Below, in pieces: positions 1-11,900 of a stretch of DNA of 64,000 bases. The number at the start of each line of letters is the position of its first letter. Within the stretch, counting starts at the first letter, position 1. The notes beneath the pieces are model-generated. The model did not search any database. It worked only from the letters and a program-made list of their open reading frames with translations, and had not been told where the DNA came from. Both the position numbers and the translations under genes were made by a program. The stretch comes from Lutraria lutraria (Eukaryota > Mollusca > Bivalvia > Venerida > Mactridae). The stretch covers positions 37,173,083 through 37,237,082 of the forward strand of contig OZ026835.1 of the NCBI GenBank assembly GCA_964023205.1, written 5' to 3'.

Positions 1-214
1 TCCTGGTTTGTCACGATTTCTTCAACATTGAAAGCCGCACTCGTTTCTTCATTGCTATTATTGTGTTGTTTACTGGCATCTTCAACACCAACATTAATGG
101 AACCTTTTTCAATTCCTGTCGCATTCACTTCTCTAGAATTAGAATACCAGCAACCATCAGTATCGTAATCATTACATTCTGAAGATTTCTTTGTGACATC
201 AGAGAATGCTGTGT
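1..214 (-). CDS. Second exon of the zinc-ribbon gene, runs off the left edge
   Basis: Acceptor cattgcag; the exon opens in the phase set by the previous donor (G|AC, Asp) and stays open for all 71 codons to the window edge. The product is polar, rich in Asn, Ser, Glu and Lys (DTAFSDVTKKSSECNDYD..., ...SKQHNNSNEETSAAF), so it is probably disordered. A low-complexity stretch after a zinc ribbon is also how RNF213 begins. Confidence 0.6.
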
Positions 215-879
215 CTGCAATGACCATTTGTTTAACAACATAACAAAAGTGATTTACATATGTAGCTTACCGATTACATATGAAGATTTAAATAATGATA
301 AAAATAAACAATCGTTTACATGTTTTGAATAATCCTGACGCCTGATAGCATACCATAATTAATGCTTGACAAAATATGGGGAATGCTGTTGTTGATTAAG
401 TTGCGTTTTCACATTACAATTCAACTATCATTTGAATAACTGCATGCTACAATTTATTAATTGTTACTGCAGTGTTATAAACTTGACTTCGAGAAGCGCT
501 GTACTTCAAATGTTTTTTTTGCGTTATGGTACTAGTCGATTATTTAATATGGAATTCCACCTTGAGAAGAATGTAAATCTTTGCATTCGCAATTTACCAA
601 GCAAACCCATATCGGGTAATATTTGAGAGACAATCATTTATAAAACAAGAAACACAACCACCCAAGGATCATTACTGTGAAATTTGAATAAAATTGGTCC
701 AGTGGCTTCAGGAGTTAGTTCATTTTAAATTATTGTTGACGACACATGACGACGGACGGCGGACAGGGCTTTTACTATAGCTTACCATGAGCACTACTTG
801 CTCAGTGAGCTAAAATGCCTTATTGTCTGTTTGGGAATCAGCCGATGACTATGATAAATTACTATAAACAAATTATTAC
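215..879. other. Intron of the zinc-ribbon gene with a repeat tail fragment
   Basis: Holds one interspersed-repeat fragment at about 640-820: 'ggttcc...tgacgacgacggacggcggaca' type run followed by 'gctcagtgagctaaaat'. It is the tail end of the family also seen at 14126-16006. The rest is featureless. Confidence 0.5.
640..820 (+). repeat. 3' fragment of the GGGCCATGATGGCCC repeat family
   Basis: Has the family's closing segment: AAATTGGTCCAGTGGCTTCAGGAG, GACGACGGACGGCGGACAG, then GCTCAGTGAGCTAAAAT. The full-length relative in this window ends in GGTGAGCTAAAAAT at 16006. Confidence 0.6.
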
Positions 880-1165
880 CTTGTTCTTGACCACATGCAT
901 CACAAAATAGCTGATCTAGTTCAATTGAGGAACCACAGTTGGTGCAGATGCTTTGTTTTGTTTCAAATTTAGATTTATCAACTTTTGTACCACAGTGTTT
1001 GCAAAAGTTCTGATTGGGATTGATTTCTGCTTTACAAACAGAACCATCTTTCTTCGTTCCGCCACACGCTACAGTTGACACCAATGTATCTGTCATTTCA
1101 GATCCACACTCAGGGCAAAAGTTTGAATCTCCTTCAACACCACATTTGGCACTGGAACACTTCAT
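880..1165 (-). CDS. Zinc-ribbon protein, first coding exon (possible second RNF213-like gene)
   Basis: ATG at 1165-1163, 95 codons plus one base, then donor GTAATA. The N-terminus carries three zinc-ribbon-type Cys pairs: MKCSSAKCG ... NFCPECG (residues 3-20), VACGGTKKDGSVC ... NFCKHCG, and a clean C-x2-C ... C-x2-C ribbon CTNCGSSIELDQLFCDACG near residues 73-91. Known RNF213 proteins begin with a zinc ribbon followed by a long polar region, and this gene lies head-to-tail behind an RNF213-like gene, so it may be a tandem paralogue. That is inference: zinc ribbons are common. The sequence just before ATG ends in AAAAAAAG, which could be an acceptor for a separate 5' UTR exon. Confidence 0.7.
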
Positions 1166-1312
1166 CTTTTTTTCCTCACTTCATGTTCTCTAAATAGACA
1201 TTATCAGATAATAAGTGTGTGTATTTTTATGTCGAGTACTTATTCAAGTCTCTGACTTCCACTATCCCGAATGATATCTATCTTGTGATACTACTTGTAA
1301 AAATACTGAATA

Positions 1313-1334
1313 AAACTATCTATCTATCTATCTG
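1313..1334 (+). repeat. (CTAT)n microsatellite
   Basis: About five CTAT units upstream of the zinc-ribbon start codon. Confidence 0.8.
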
Positions 1335-1939
1335 ACTGATAATATTTCTTGCTACGTGACAGGATACGTCGTCCGCAATATGACTCACATCGCACCATTA
1401 CAGTCTTTACATAGAACACAGAAGGGGTCACCGTATGCAATTTGACTATATTGGCAAGACTGACTACTGTTTGTTATGATTTGTCTCATATATTGTTTAA
1501 ATTGATTGCCACATGAAAACAGTGGATAGCAGGTCACACTATATTACGTTTTCAAGAAATCAAAAACTAGGTTACTTGTCTATTATTATGTATTAAAATC
1601 AATATACTTTAAAAATTAAAAAAAACATGTAATATAATGATAGACAGTAGAGTACATCGTTCAATGTTTTGAAATCATGCCAAAACCACTTGTATCAAAA
1701 GCTTTATATGAAGATCGATATGTATGTAGTTGTACTGGTTGACATTTTAAACACACGTTTTTTTCATTATTTTGGTATATAAAAGGTTGTATTCATTGTA
1801 ATTAGACTACATCGGATTTCACAGGTTTATGCTCTTATAAGTATTTTGTGTAGTATTATTTAATTTTTTTATCTCAAATTCCTAAGGACCATGGAAACAA
1901 GTTTGAGATAACCGGAACTTAAGATATATTAAACAAATA

Positions 1940-2110
1940 CAGTCAAACCTGTGTTAACGGCCACCTCTGAATAAAGACTACCCAATGAATAAATTCCATT
2001 CTTTAAAAAAACATTTAGAACAAAACGATCTCCAAATAAAGGCCACCTGTCAATAAAAGCCACATTTTGTATTTCCCAATAAATGTGGCCTTTATACACA
2101 AGTTTGACTG
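1940..2110 (+). mobile_element. CAGTCAAAC-type MITE
   Basis: Starts CAGTCAAACCTG after a TA and ends CAAGTTTGACTG; the ends are inverted repeats. It also contains internal inverted 'GGCCACC ... GTGGCC' and 'AAATAAAGGCCAC' motifs. Same ends as the element at 62734-62830. Non-coding. Confidence 0.75.
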
Positions 2111-3564
2111 AATTGTACAATTAGATATGTTGTTAATGTAACGGTGTGTTTAACATTTGTTTCAATGTATGTCTGTTAATTTTCTGTTTTGCTTGAATAA
2201 AGCCTGAACATACGAAGAGAAGAGAAACAAAATATGTATCTATTCATAATAATTATTTAATAACAGCCAAATATTTTTCTAGAATGAGTAAATAATGTCG
2301 TATGTACGGCTGCACATAACGCAAATATATTTTTCAAGCATAATGAAATGTGTTGTAAATGTAATTCAATATGCTTGTATGAGTATTACGGGTGTAAATG
2401 GTCCCCTCACAAACATCTAATATATAACAAATAATGTTATGTCACATATGTACAGAACAATTAAACAATGATCTTATAGCGTTTTATTTCTTACAGTTAA
2501 ACAAAACATGTATGACATATAACTACGGTGTTCCGTTTGGACCATAACGTTTTTGTTTTATTTTCGTCAAACACAATGATGTAAAGTCGATAGTAGTGTG
2601 TACATAGACAAGTCGAAATTACATCGGGTAGTCTCCATCGCGACGATAATATTTTCGACTTGTCTTTTTGTACACTTATAAAGGTGTATAAAGCTAAATC
2701 TAGCAAGATATACTTTAAAAAGTGTAAACTCACATTGTGTGTATAACCTTATAGTATTTTCTTAAAAGAGTTTAACAAAAACTGTCCGTGTAATTTAACA
2801 TTTGAATTTAACATGCTTGTTACAAGCTATCAGAACAAAATGTACCCAAACATTTTATTCCACTGTTTAACTATTCAAACAACGTTTGCTGATTTCAATC
2901 ATGTCCCGTTTTCACAGAACAATAGCATGACAAAAGATATAAACAACAGTTTTACCTTGGAAAAAAGTAAAACTATCCCTAATAAAGATCGAAATATTTG
3001 AATTGTTGATTTTTAATTTCCGAGTTTTCTTCCTTTCATCTCTATATATAGTTGCTTGTAATTATATATATACTTTCGTATGCATATATTTTGTTTAGGG
3101 ACCGCGGCCCCATTTAAGCGTTTAACCATTATACCTTATCCTCATTACATGCTAGCCATTATGTTCTAAATTCACATTCGATTAAATTATTTTCGGAAAA
3201 ATATTGTCGCGGATTTTTCAGTATTGATCATGTACAGGTTTGTGGTATATTTATTTAGTGATTTTGTTTGAACATTCGATACTTTAAACAATGATAAATG
3301 TATGTCCGTTATGGTATAGATATAACTATATGCAGAGCCAAGTTCATAAATTCATTATAAGATACATCTTAATTAATATTACAGTTACCTGTCATGACTT
3401 ATATTTTTAAAAAGAATCGAATAGTTTTATGATAGATACAAAGACGTTTCAACATACCAGAGATATATTCCCTCTGATCAATACACTAGTTTTTATCTTC
3501 CTGATCAAGTGTACTTTTTGAAAACAGTTACGTAATTATCGATAAAATTTCCAGATTGTATTTT

Positions 3565-3587
3565 CAGAAAATCAAAACCGAAAGTAG
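3565..3587 (+). promoter_or_regulatory. ISRE/IRF-like motif, copy A
   Basis: AAAACCGAAAGT inside a block shared with copy B. It resembles the interferon-response consensus GAAANNGAAA. It lies about 2.4 kb upstream of the zinc-ribbon start codon. Confidence 0.3.
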
Positions 3588-4257
3588 AACAATACGTACA
3601 TCGGAACCTGCAAGGGGAGATTACTTTGTACGAGACTGTATTGTAAACTTATTCCCGTTGACTTGTCTGTAAACAAAGCCTTTGATGCACTGTAACATGG
3701 AACGGGGTCCAGTTTAACTGTATTTGTTTATGAATAAGGGAAGATTATTTTCATTTCTAAAATTAAACTTTTGTGTCTTTTTTTTTCATTGAATGTGAAA
3801 CTTTATCTGAATTTTTTTGAAACCTGTAAACATGAAATTAGACATGCTAAATAATCATAGAATAGGGAGAGTACTAGTTTCAAATATTACCTCCCTTTAT
3901 GGTATGACGTCTAATGTCCATCATTTCAAAATGCTGTGTAGTTCAAAGTAGATATTTAATCAGTTATGTTTGAATGTCACAATTTATAAAGATCAGGTAC
4001 GCCAGGTTTATACACGTATTTCCTCGTTTACGCCACTGATTGTATCAACAAGTGTTAAATTAATAGATACATCTTCATCTCGATTATATTAACAAAACAA
4101 TAAAGAACGTCATCGTTTATGATTTAGTCACTAATAAAAGAAGCCGGATAGAAGAAACACATACGGTTCAAAACGTGATATTCAGAATCAAAGCGCACTG
4201 AACTCTTAATATAGAGCTACTGTTTTGTCTTACACTAATACGCAATCATTCTTTTTA

Positions 4258-5060
4258 AACTGGACAAAGGTCAATACAAGTAATGGATAACATAGTTGGA
4301 CTGAGATAAGTATAAATGTATGATGATCGTATAACTGGACTAAGGTTAGTATAAATGTTTGATCATATAGCTAGACTGAGGTTAGTATAAATGTTTGATC
4401 ATGTAGCTAGACTGAGGTAACTATAAATGCTTGATCATGTAGCTAGACTGAGGTTAGTATGAATGTTTGATCATGTAGCTAGACTGAGGTTAGTATAAAT
4501 GTTTGATCATATAGCTATGCTGAGGTAAGTATAAATGTTTGATCATGTAGCTAGACTGAGGAAAGTATAAATGTTTGATCATATAACTAGACTGAGGTCA
4601 GTATAAATGTTTGATCGTATAGCTGGACTGAGGTTAGTATAAATGTTTGATCATGTAGCTAGTCTGAGGTAAGTATAAATGTTGGATCATATAGAAAGAC
4701 TGAGGTTAGTATTAATGTTTGATCATGTAGCTAGACTGAGGTAAGTATAAATGGTTGATCGTATAGATAGACTTAGGTTAGTATAAATGTTTGATCATAT
4801 AGCTAAACTGAGGTAAGTATAAATGTTTGATCATGTAGCTTTTAGTATAAATGGTTGATCGTATAGATAGACTTAGGTTAGTATAAATGTTTGATCATAT
4901 AGCTAAACTGAGGTAAGCATAAATGTTTGATCATGTAGCTATAATGAGGTTAATACAATGGTCTGATCATATACTAGCTGGTCTGAGGTTGGTATTGCTT
5001 GATTACATTGTTGGACAAAAGTCGGTATAAAGTTTTCGTCATGCAGCTAGACAAGTGTCA
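4258..5060 (+). repeat. 36-bp minisatellite (copy A)
   Basis: About 20 units of a 36-bp repeat, typical core AGGTTAGTATAAATGTTTGA then TCATGTAGCTAGACTG. Homogeneous in the middle, worn at both edges. Confidence 0.9.
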
Positions 5061-5909
5061 TCAAATACCATTGTTGATTTGATAGACAAAAGATCAATGA
5101 AGATTGCAACCACTCCCAATGTAAAGAATAATCTCTTCAAGCACTCTTAATACAGTATCAAATCATTCATTTAGGCGTACGAACTCATTGTTGCTGGTTC
5201 CCCGACCTGCCCTCGTTTTACCCGTGACCATAGTCCATAGGCATAAAAATATGTACTAAAAGCGTAGTTTCCACCTTCTCCGTTTAAACTTCGGTAAATA
5301 ATGTTAATGTTAAGTCAATGTAAGTCTGTACTATTGTATATAATTATGTATGTAAATATGTTGTTAACATGCGTCTGAGAGCCTAATGAATCAGAAATAA
5401 ACTTGTATTGCCATATTGTTATAATATTAGGATGGGTGTTTGCTTCTGGTCCGAATGGCTATTTGAGCCCTGCACCCTTATCAACAATCCACACAACGCG
5501 GTAGCAACCATGGTTAGATTAATATTGTTTTCGGGAAAATAATATTCTGAAGAATATCGGTATTTTTATGTACACAGCCTAATCACTGATTAACTTATTA
5601 AAAGACATTCGATTTGGTGAAATATTTATTGATTTTATTTTCAAACATTTGATATTGTTAAACAATTATATGTGTATGTCTGTTATAATCTAGATTTAAG
5701 TTTTGGCTGAGAGGAGAAAAACATTACAATATTACTCAACGAAAATAAATTAAAGACATACAATGACTTATATTTCAAAAAGAAATTTTGCGTAATACAA
5801 ATTAGTTCAACATACCTGGGACATATTCTTTCCATTCAATACACCAGTTGGTACCTATATTATCCAGTGCATTCTAGTATATAAGTTACGTAATTACCGA
5901 TAAAATTTT

Positions 5910-5932
5910 CAGAAAATCAAAACCGAAAGTAG
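5910..5932 (+). promoter_or_regulatory. ISRE/IRF-like motif, copy B
   Basis: The same AAAACCGAAAGT, kept unchanged although the surrounding duplicated sequence has diverged widely. Confidence 0.3.
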
Positions 5933-6329
5933 GAAACTACCTTACAGTTATCAAATCAAAGGGAGATCAGTCCGTCTGAGATTGAACTTATTTATCTGGG
6001 AATAACAAAATCTGCCTTAGAAGTTGATACCTTCCGGTCATACCGGTTGCTCTCTGATTGCAATACATGAATATGATTTAAACAATACCTGTTGAAAATG
6101 TTTAACGCGCTTGAAGGGGTAACCTAGCTACGTCATGTATATGTATCATTATTTGAATCACTGATTGCATTGACAAGTATTCAATTAATATATATATATA
6201 CGTACATCCTAATTCAGATAGCGAAATTACATAAAACGTCATCTGTATTGTTTTCATAAAACTTAATCCTGGAACTTCAATTATGATTAATGATTTATAA
6301 AAGAAGCCAGAGAGAATACAACAGGTACA

Positions 6330-7300
6330 AGTTTTAAGTGATAATCATTTGGCCAAACAAAGGACAGTTTTTGTGGTAATCATAAAGCTAAACATAGGAC
6401 GGTTTAAGTGATAATCATATAGCTGAACAAAGGACAATTTAAGTGGTAATCATAAAGCTAAACAAAGGACAGTTTAAGTGATAATCATATAGCTGAACAA
6501 AGGACAATTCAAATGATAATCATAAAGCGAAACAAAGGAATGATGATGTGGGTGTACAAAAAGTGTAAATACTTGTTTGTGTTACTAGACAAGATAAGTG
6601 CAATCCTTTGTAATGCTCTGTACAAAGTTCTGTATCAATGATGACTCAAATGATTGCACAAATGTCAATATAAATGATGAATCATGTGGCTGTACAAAAA
6701 TATGTATACATTATGACTCATGTGATTGTACAAAGTTCAATGTAAATGATGAATCATGTAACTGTACAAACATCAGTATAAATGATGATTTATGTGATTG
6801 CACAACAAACGTCGGCAAAACTGATGAATCACATGGCTGTAAAAAGGTTAATATAAATAATGGATCATGTAGCTGTACAAAAATCATCAAAAAATTTGGA
6901 TAATGTGACTAGACTAAGGACAGTATAAATGATGGATTAAACGGCTGATAAAGGTCGGTATAAATTAAGAGTCTAGTGGCAGGACAAATAACTGTTTACA
7001 TGATGATCAGATAGTTGGATTAAGGTTACTATATCTTTTTAGGCAAAGAACGGTATAAATTATTTGACTGGACAAGTCAGTATAAATCAAGGATCATGTG
7101 AATGGGCAAAATTCAGTGTAAATGATAAAGTTATAGCTGGGCAAAGATCAGTATAAATGAGAGACTGGGTAGTGTTCAGTATGAATGATAGATCATACGA
7201 CTGGACAGACATGGGCCAGTTTAAATTATGATCATATCGCTGGCAAGCGCAGTATAATGAAAGAACCAATGGCTGGACAATGTTCCTGTAGTTATTATAG
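6330..7300 (+). repeat. 36-bp minisatellite (copy B, diverged)
   Basis: About 25 worn units with cores such as AGCTGAACAAAGGACAATTT and AGTATAAATGATGGATCATG, recognisably the same repeat as at 4258-5060. Because 36 is divisible by three, a 101-codon open frame (6598-6903) arises by chance. Confidence 0.8.
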
Positions 7301-7429
7301 TTTAGATACATCAATGGAAGAGTTCCATGAAGCATATTCCAGGCCTAACATAAAGAATAACAACCATACTGGATCATTTCATACAATCATCATTTATTTT
7401 ATCACAAGCAAATCACAGTACGAAACTTA

Positions 7430-8774
7430 ATCTTTTTGCAAGTATAATCAAATTTATTTAGTCACATATACATTTCTAAATGATAGTGAAACACAACTCT
7501 TCAATTTAAAAGGAAATATAACCTTCTTTGTTAACCACACTTGATATTTCCAATACATAACATATATATATAAATTAATCTTCTTGAATCATTTGATTAA
7601 ATATGTTTTGTAATTTCTTAACCTATAAAGTTACATATATTTGTATCTTTCATGCTGTATTATCTTTCAGTCAATCACTTAATAGGTTCAAATATTTGAT
7701 TAATGATACATCTTGGTTCTTGTATCAATCACAATAGCACAGCAATATTTAGGCACATCTTTTCTTCATACAAGCAGTAGGCACATATACGGTACCAATA
7801 ACTTTTTTAATGAAAAACCTGTTCAAGTCATACAACATTTTCAAAGTGATTGTGTATTCAATCGTATATAGATATGTATAACACATATTGAGCTAACCAC
7901 ATAATTCCATACACTGTGTTAGGTATCCACATGTTTGTCCAATTATATCACAAAAATGTTATTGTATGCATTCAAACAAATATTGGTCACGCACATACGA
8001 GTCAAATACACTATTGGATTTAATTACTTTTATGACGTATCAATTAATTATTAATTTTGTCTAAATGTTTTAATTTAAATGAACATTTGAAATACACCAT
8101 AAACAGCAAATGAACAATTAAACTACCCTGAACATAGAAGCACATGCAGAGGAGAAACAATCAAAAGAATGTTGGTCAATTCTAAAGTAAGACATGATAG
8201 CTATTAATTTGTTCATAGACATGCAACATGCGTAACATCAGTAACATAGATTACCAGCATATTGATAAAATTAAGAACATGCTAAAACTAAGTAACATAC
8301 AAGTGAATATTCACACTAAAAGGAAATTATGAAACTTAACTTGCTTATTGATGTTCATCATTTGAACTTTGATGATGAGTAAAAGTTTTATTGATTCAGA
8401 AATAACGCACACATTGTTACAACGATAAATTTATTAAAGAAATGTTAAATTACAGCAACAGGCCATACAAAATGAAAATGAATAAAAGAGTCTGAAAAAA
8501 ACTCAATCTTAAATAACAAGTTATATAATACTGACAACATCGCAACACAGTATCAATAGAATTAAACAAGGAAGAATAAAACATGACTCATTCAAGTCTA
8601 TAATAATGGGCATATTCACTTACAATAACATAAATATAAATAAGGTAATAACTGTATCAAGGTAACACTCAGTAACCATATACATACGATTACTTCATTA
8701 AAAGAACAAGTCTTCATTTAATTGAATATACAAATGTATATCATATGTCTGAAATATTTCCATAACAAGCAGTT
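7430..8774. other. AT-rich 3' flank of the RNF213-like gene
   Basis: Probable 3' UTR at its right end, then non-coding sequence. I see no credible gene, tandem array or terminal inverted repeat here. Confidence 0.5.
8387..8435 (-). terminator. Candidate polyadenylation signals of the RNF213-like gene
   Basis: Two AATAAA hexamers read on the minus strand, at 8430-8435 and 8387-8392, about 340-390 bp after the stop. The region is AT-rich, so chance matches are likely, and a further AATAAA is at 7453-7458. Confidence 0.3.
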
Positions 8775-8937
8775 TTAGTATCTGCGGTTTCCTGTTTGTT
8801 TCATACGTAATGTATGATAGACTGTTATCCAAGTGTTCACACTATGCTTGTATAAGATGTCAGCAGGAAACTCATTGAAGATATTTAAATCTAGTGTCTC
8901 CATTTCCTCAACATAAGCAAACAGGTAATCTTTTAGT
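8775..8937 (-). CDS. RNF213: RNF213-like exon 47 of window, with stop codon
   Basis: Local residues 2527-2580 and TAA at 8775-8777. LKDYLFAYVEEMETLDL and FPADILYKHSVNTWITVYHT match the human C-terminus 'LRDTLVSYMQTKESEIL ... FPEEILLASCVSVWKTAAVL'. The length after this point agrees with human to within a few residues, so the C-terminus is genuine. Confidence 0.95.
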
Positions 8938-11900
8938 CTGTAAAATATGAAATTGCACTTTGAATGTATATACAATGTAATCATAATGATAATGGATTTT
9001 AGTATACTGATTGTAAGGTGATTTTTTGTTTGTTTATATCGGGTTGTACGCCACTTTTAAACAGTCAGAGTCATATGTGGCGGACAGTTCACCTCACCAC
9101 CGTTCCTGGGAAGAACCAGTACTAGACTCCCATCCTCCGTAAGTAACTGACTACTTTCTCACATAAAGTATTGTAAGATGAATGACAGAAGTCAATCTGT
9201 ACTTGAACTTTTTACAATAAAAGAGGAGTATATAGTTGAATACAGAACAAAACAACTGGCATTTTATTCAATGTAACTATATCCAACAATAGCTTCATCT
9301 TCATTTATATTAAAACTTGTTACTACATAACACCATTAACCTCTGATCAGGAAATACAAGCATGTCAATACAAAGCAACAACAATTTCTTTACTACAAAC
9401 ACTGATAATTTTTATATACATTCTTCTTATGTTCTTACTATCAGTTGAAACTTAACCTCACCGCGAATGTACTAAAAATACATCACTCACTTGTAGTTAG
9501 TTGAGTCTGTGTAATCTTCATCGTCACGATTTTCTCTTACTGCAACCTTTAGTAGAATGAACTCATGTAAAACTTCCACAAATTGCGACAACTTCTCCAC
9601 TGATAAAGTCTTCATGAAGTCCTTCAATTTGTCTTTCTCTTCGACCGGTAATTCCTCATGAAATTCTTTGGTAATACTCTCAAATATTGTCTGAAGCAGA
9701 AAGTATATGAGAAGAAATGTTTTAGACACATTCAAACTGAACATCAACAACACTGAAATCTGTAATGTTGATATAGCCAGTATTGTAATGTCAATGATAC
9801 AACCAGTACTGTATAATGAAACTCAATGATACAACCAGTACTGTATAATGAAACTCAATGATACAACCAGTACTATATAATCAAACTCAATGATGCAGCC
9901 AGTACTAATACTAAGAACAAGAGGGCCATGGTGGCCCTATATCGCTCACCTGAGTATTGTAACACTAAGGGATAATTTAATCAAGGAAAGTTATTTGACA
10001 TGGTAATGAGTTATCTACCTGTTAAGTAGTTGTTGAAATCAACTGCCCCATGGGCTGGGCCAATATTGACCCTTGGGCCATGATTTGAACAAACTTGGTA
10101 GAGGTCAACAAGAAAATGCTACATCGAAAATAACTAAGCCATAGGTTTCGTTGTTTTGGACAAGAAGATTTTTTTTAATTTTCCTATATGGGCCTATATA
10201 AATCTAGTGATCCCCGGGACAGGGCCAATTTTGACCTCCCTACCATGATTAGAACAAACATAGTAGAGGTCTGAAAGACAATGCTACATACCAAATATCT
10301 TACCTCTAGGTCATGTGGTTTTGGACAAAAACACATTTTTCTTTATAAAATAGAGTAAACCCTGCAGCGGAGCCAATTTCAACCCCGGGACCATAATTTG
10401 AACAAACTTGGTGGAGGTCCACTGGACAATACCACATACAAATATCCAAGTTCTAGGCCTTGTGGTTTTGGAGAAGATTTTAAAGATTTTCCTATATAAA
10501 ATAGAGTAAACCCTTGGGAGGGGCCAAATTTGACCCCAGGGCCATAATTTGAACAAACTTGGTAGAGGTCCACTAGACAATGCCACATACAAAATATTGA
10601 AGCTCTAGGCCTAGTGGTTTTGAACAAGATGATTTTTCTATATAAGTATAAATCAAGTGACCCCCGGGGCGGAGCCAATTTTGACCCTAGGGCAGTAATT
10701 TGAACAATTTGAGAAGAAGATTTTTGAAGATTTAAAAAAATCCTTCCGGTTGCTATGGCAACCAGAGTTCTGCATGGAATGGAATTCTTTGAACAACTTT
10801 GGTAGAGCTTTATAAGCAAGGAACACACCTGTGAAGTTTTGTTAAAATTGACCCAGTGGTTTAGGAGGAGATGTTGTCTAAAGAAATTGTTGACGACGGA
10901 CGACGATGGACATAGCTCGATCCTAAAAACTCTAATAAATACTCCAAGGTCAATGATACATTAAATACTTGAATTGTCAATAATACAACAATACCATAAT
11001 GCCAACAATACAGCCAGTATTGTATTGCCAAAATACACCCAATACTAGAACTAGAATGTCAATAATGCAATTTGTACTTTAATGTCAATTACACAGCCAA
11101 CTATTTGAATACTTCAGTGTCCCTATGTATTGCGATCCAAAGCAAATATTTTATATCCATCGTAAATTTTGATCAGATCCTTGTTGGCTTGAATTTTGAT
11201 ATTGTGGTATGCAAGGAAAGATTCATTGCATATGTTTACAGAAACCCCTTTACCAGTAAGTTGTCAGTTGATGACCAATACATTGAGAGTCATTCAATAT
11301 CAAATTATTTATGATCATTAATAGGTCTCTAGTCATGAAGTGTGACTAGAAAATCACAGTAAAAAGGGCGAGGGGCTTTACACAGGGCAAGATAAAGAAG
11401 CAGGAAAAACTACTTAAAAGAAGAGTAGGGATACAAATGCTCAGTTCTTCTGTATCTTCTCTCCACTTCCTCTGGGATGGTCCAGAAATTACCATAGCTG
11501 TCAAATGGACCATTAAACAACAGGTAAATGAAAAAATAAATAAATAGTTATCTGGAGTTAGAAACAGACTGGCTTACAATATGAGAGACAAAAATCTTTC
11601 AGTGAAAACCAACCTCTGGATGTTGATGACGATCAACCATTACTTTAGCTTTCAGCATTGACAACAGTAACCATAGTGATTTACAATGGCCGAATTCACA
11701 CATTTGTCTAGCCTAAAAAGAATAAAATCAGATTAAATAATAATGACTTATGCAAGCAATATTTGGTACATACACGTTGGTAATACATCCACATGAATTG
11801 TACCATCATGACTGCATAATGTACCAAGTATAGTGTAATGTGTTAAATCTAAACCTGATAATTTGATACTGAAAATGCAACAAATATGACTTTAATTGTA

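Larger units (their letters stand above)
3180..5060 (+). repeat. Copy A of a 2.3 kb tandem segmental duplication
   Basis: Unique part (about 3180-4255) followed by a 36-bp minisatellite. Many stretches match copy B (5520-7300) at an offset near 2350 bp, e.g. AGTTACGTAATTATCGATAA, CAGAAAATCAAAACCGAAAG and TAAAAGAAGCCGGA. Strongly diverged by point changes and indels. Located between the two genes. Confidence 0.7.
5520..7300 (+). repeat. Copy B of the 2.3 kb tandem segmental duplication
   Basis: Matches copy A: AGTTACGTAATTACCGATAA, CAGAAAATCAAAACCGAAAG, TATAAAAGAAGCCAGA, then its own run of about 36-bp units. The interval between the copies (5060-5520) is ordinary non-coding sequence. Confidence 0.7.

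Noticed and set aside
10311..10828. Two overlapping minus-strand open frames of 93 and 149 codons
   Set aside because: They lie wholly in the tandem core of an interspersed repeat, and their products just restate the repeat units.
11440..11530. Possible extra exon on the minus strand between exons 45 and 46
   Set aside because: A short open stretch exists, but exons 45 and 46 already join in phase and match consecutive human segments, and I found no convincing splice pair.
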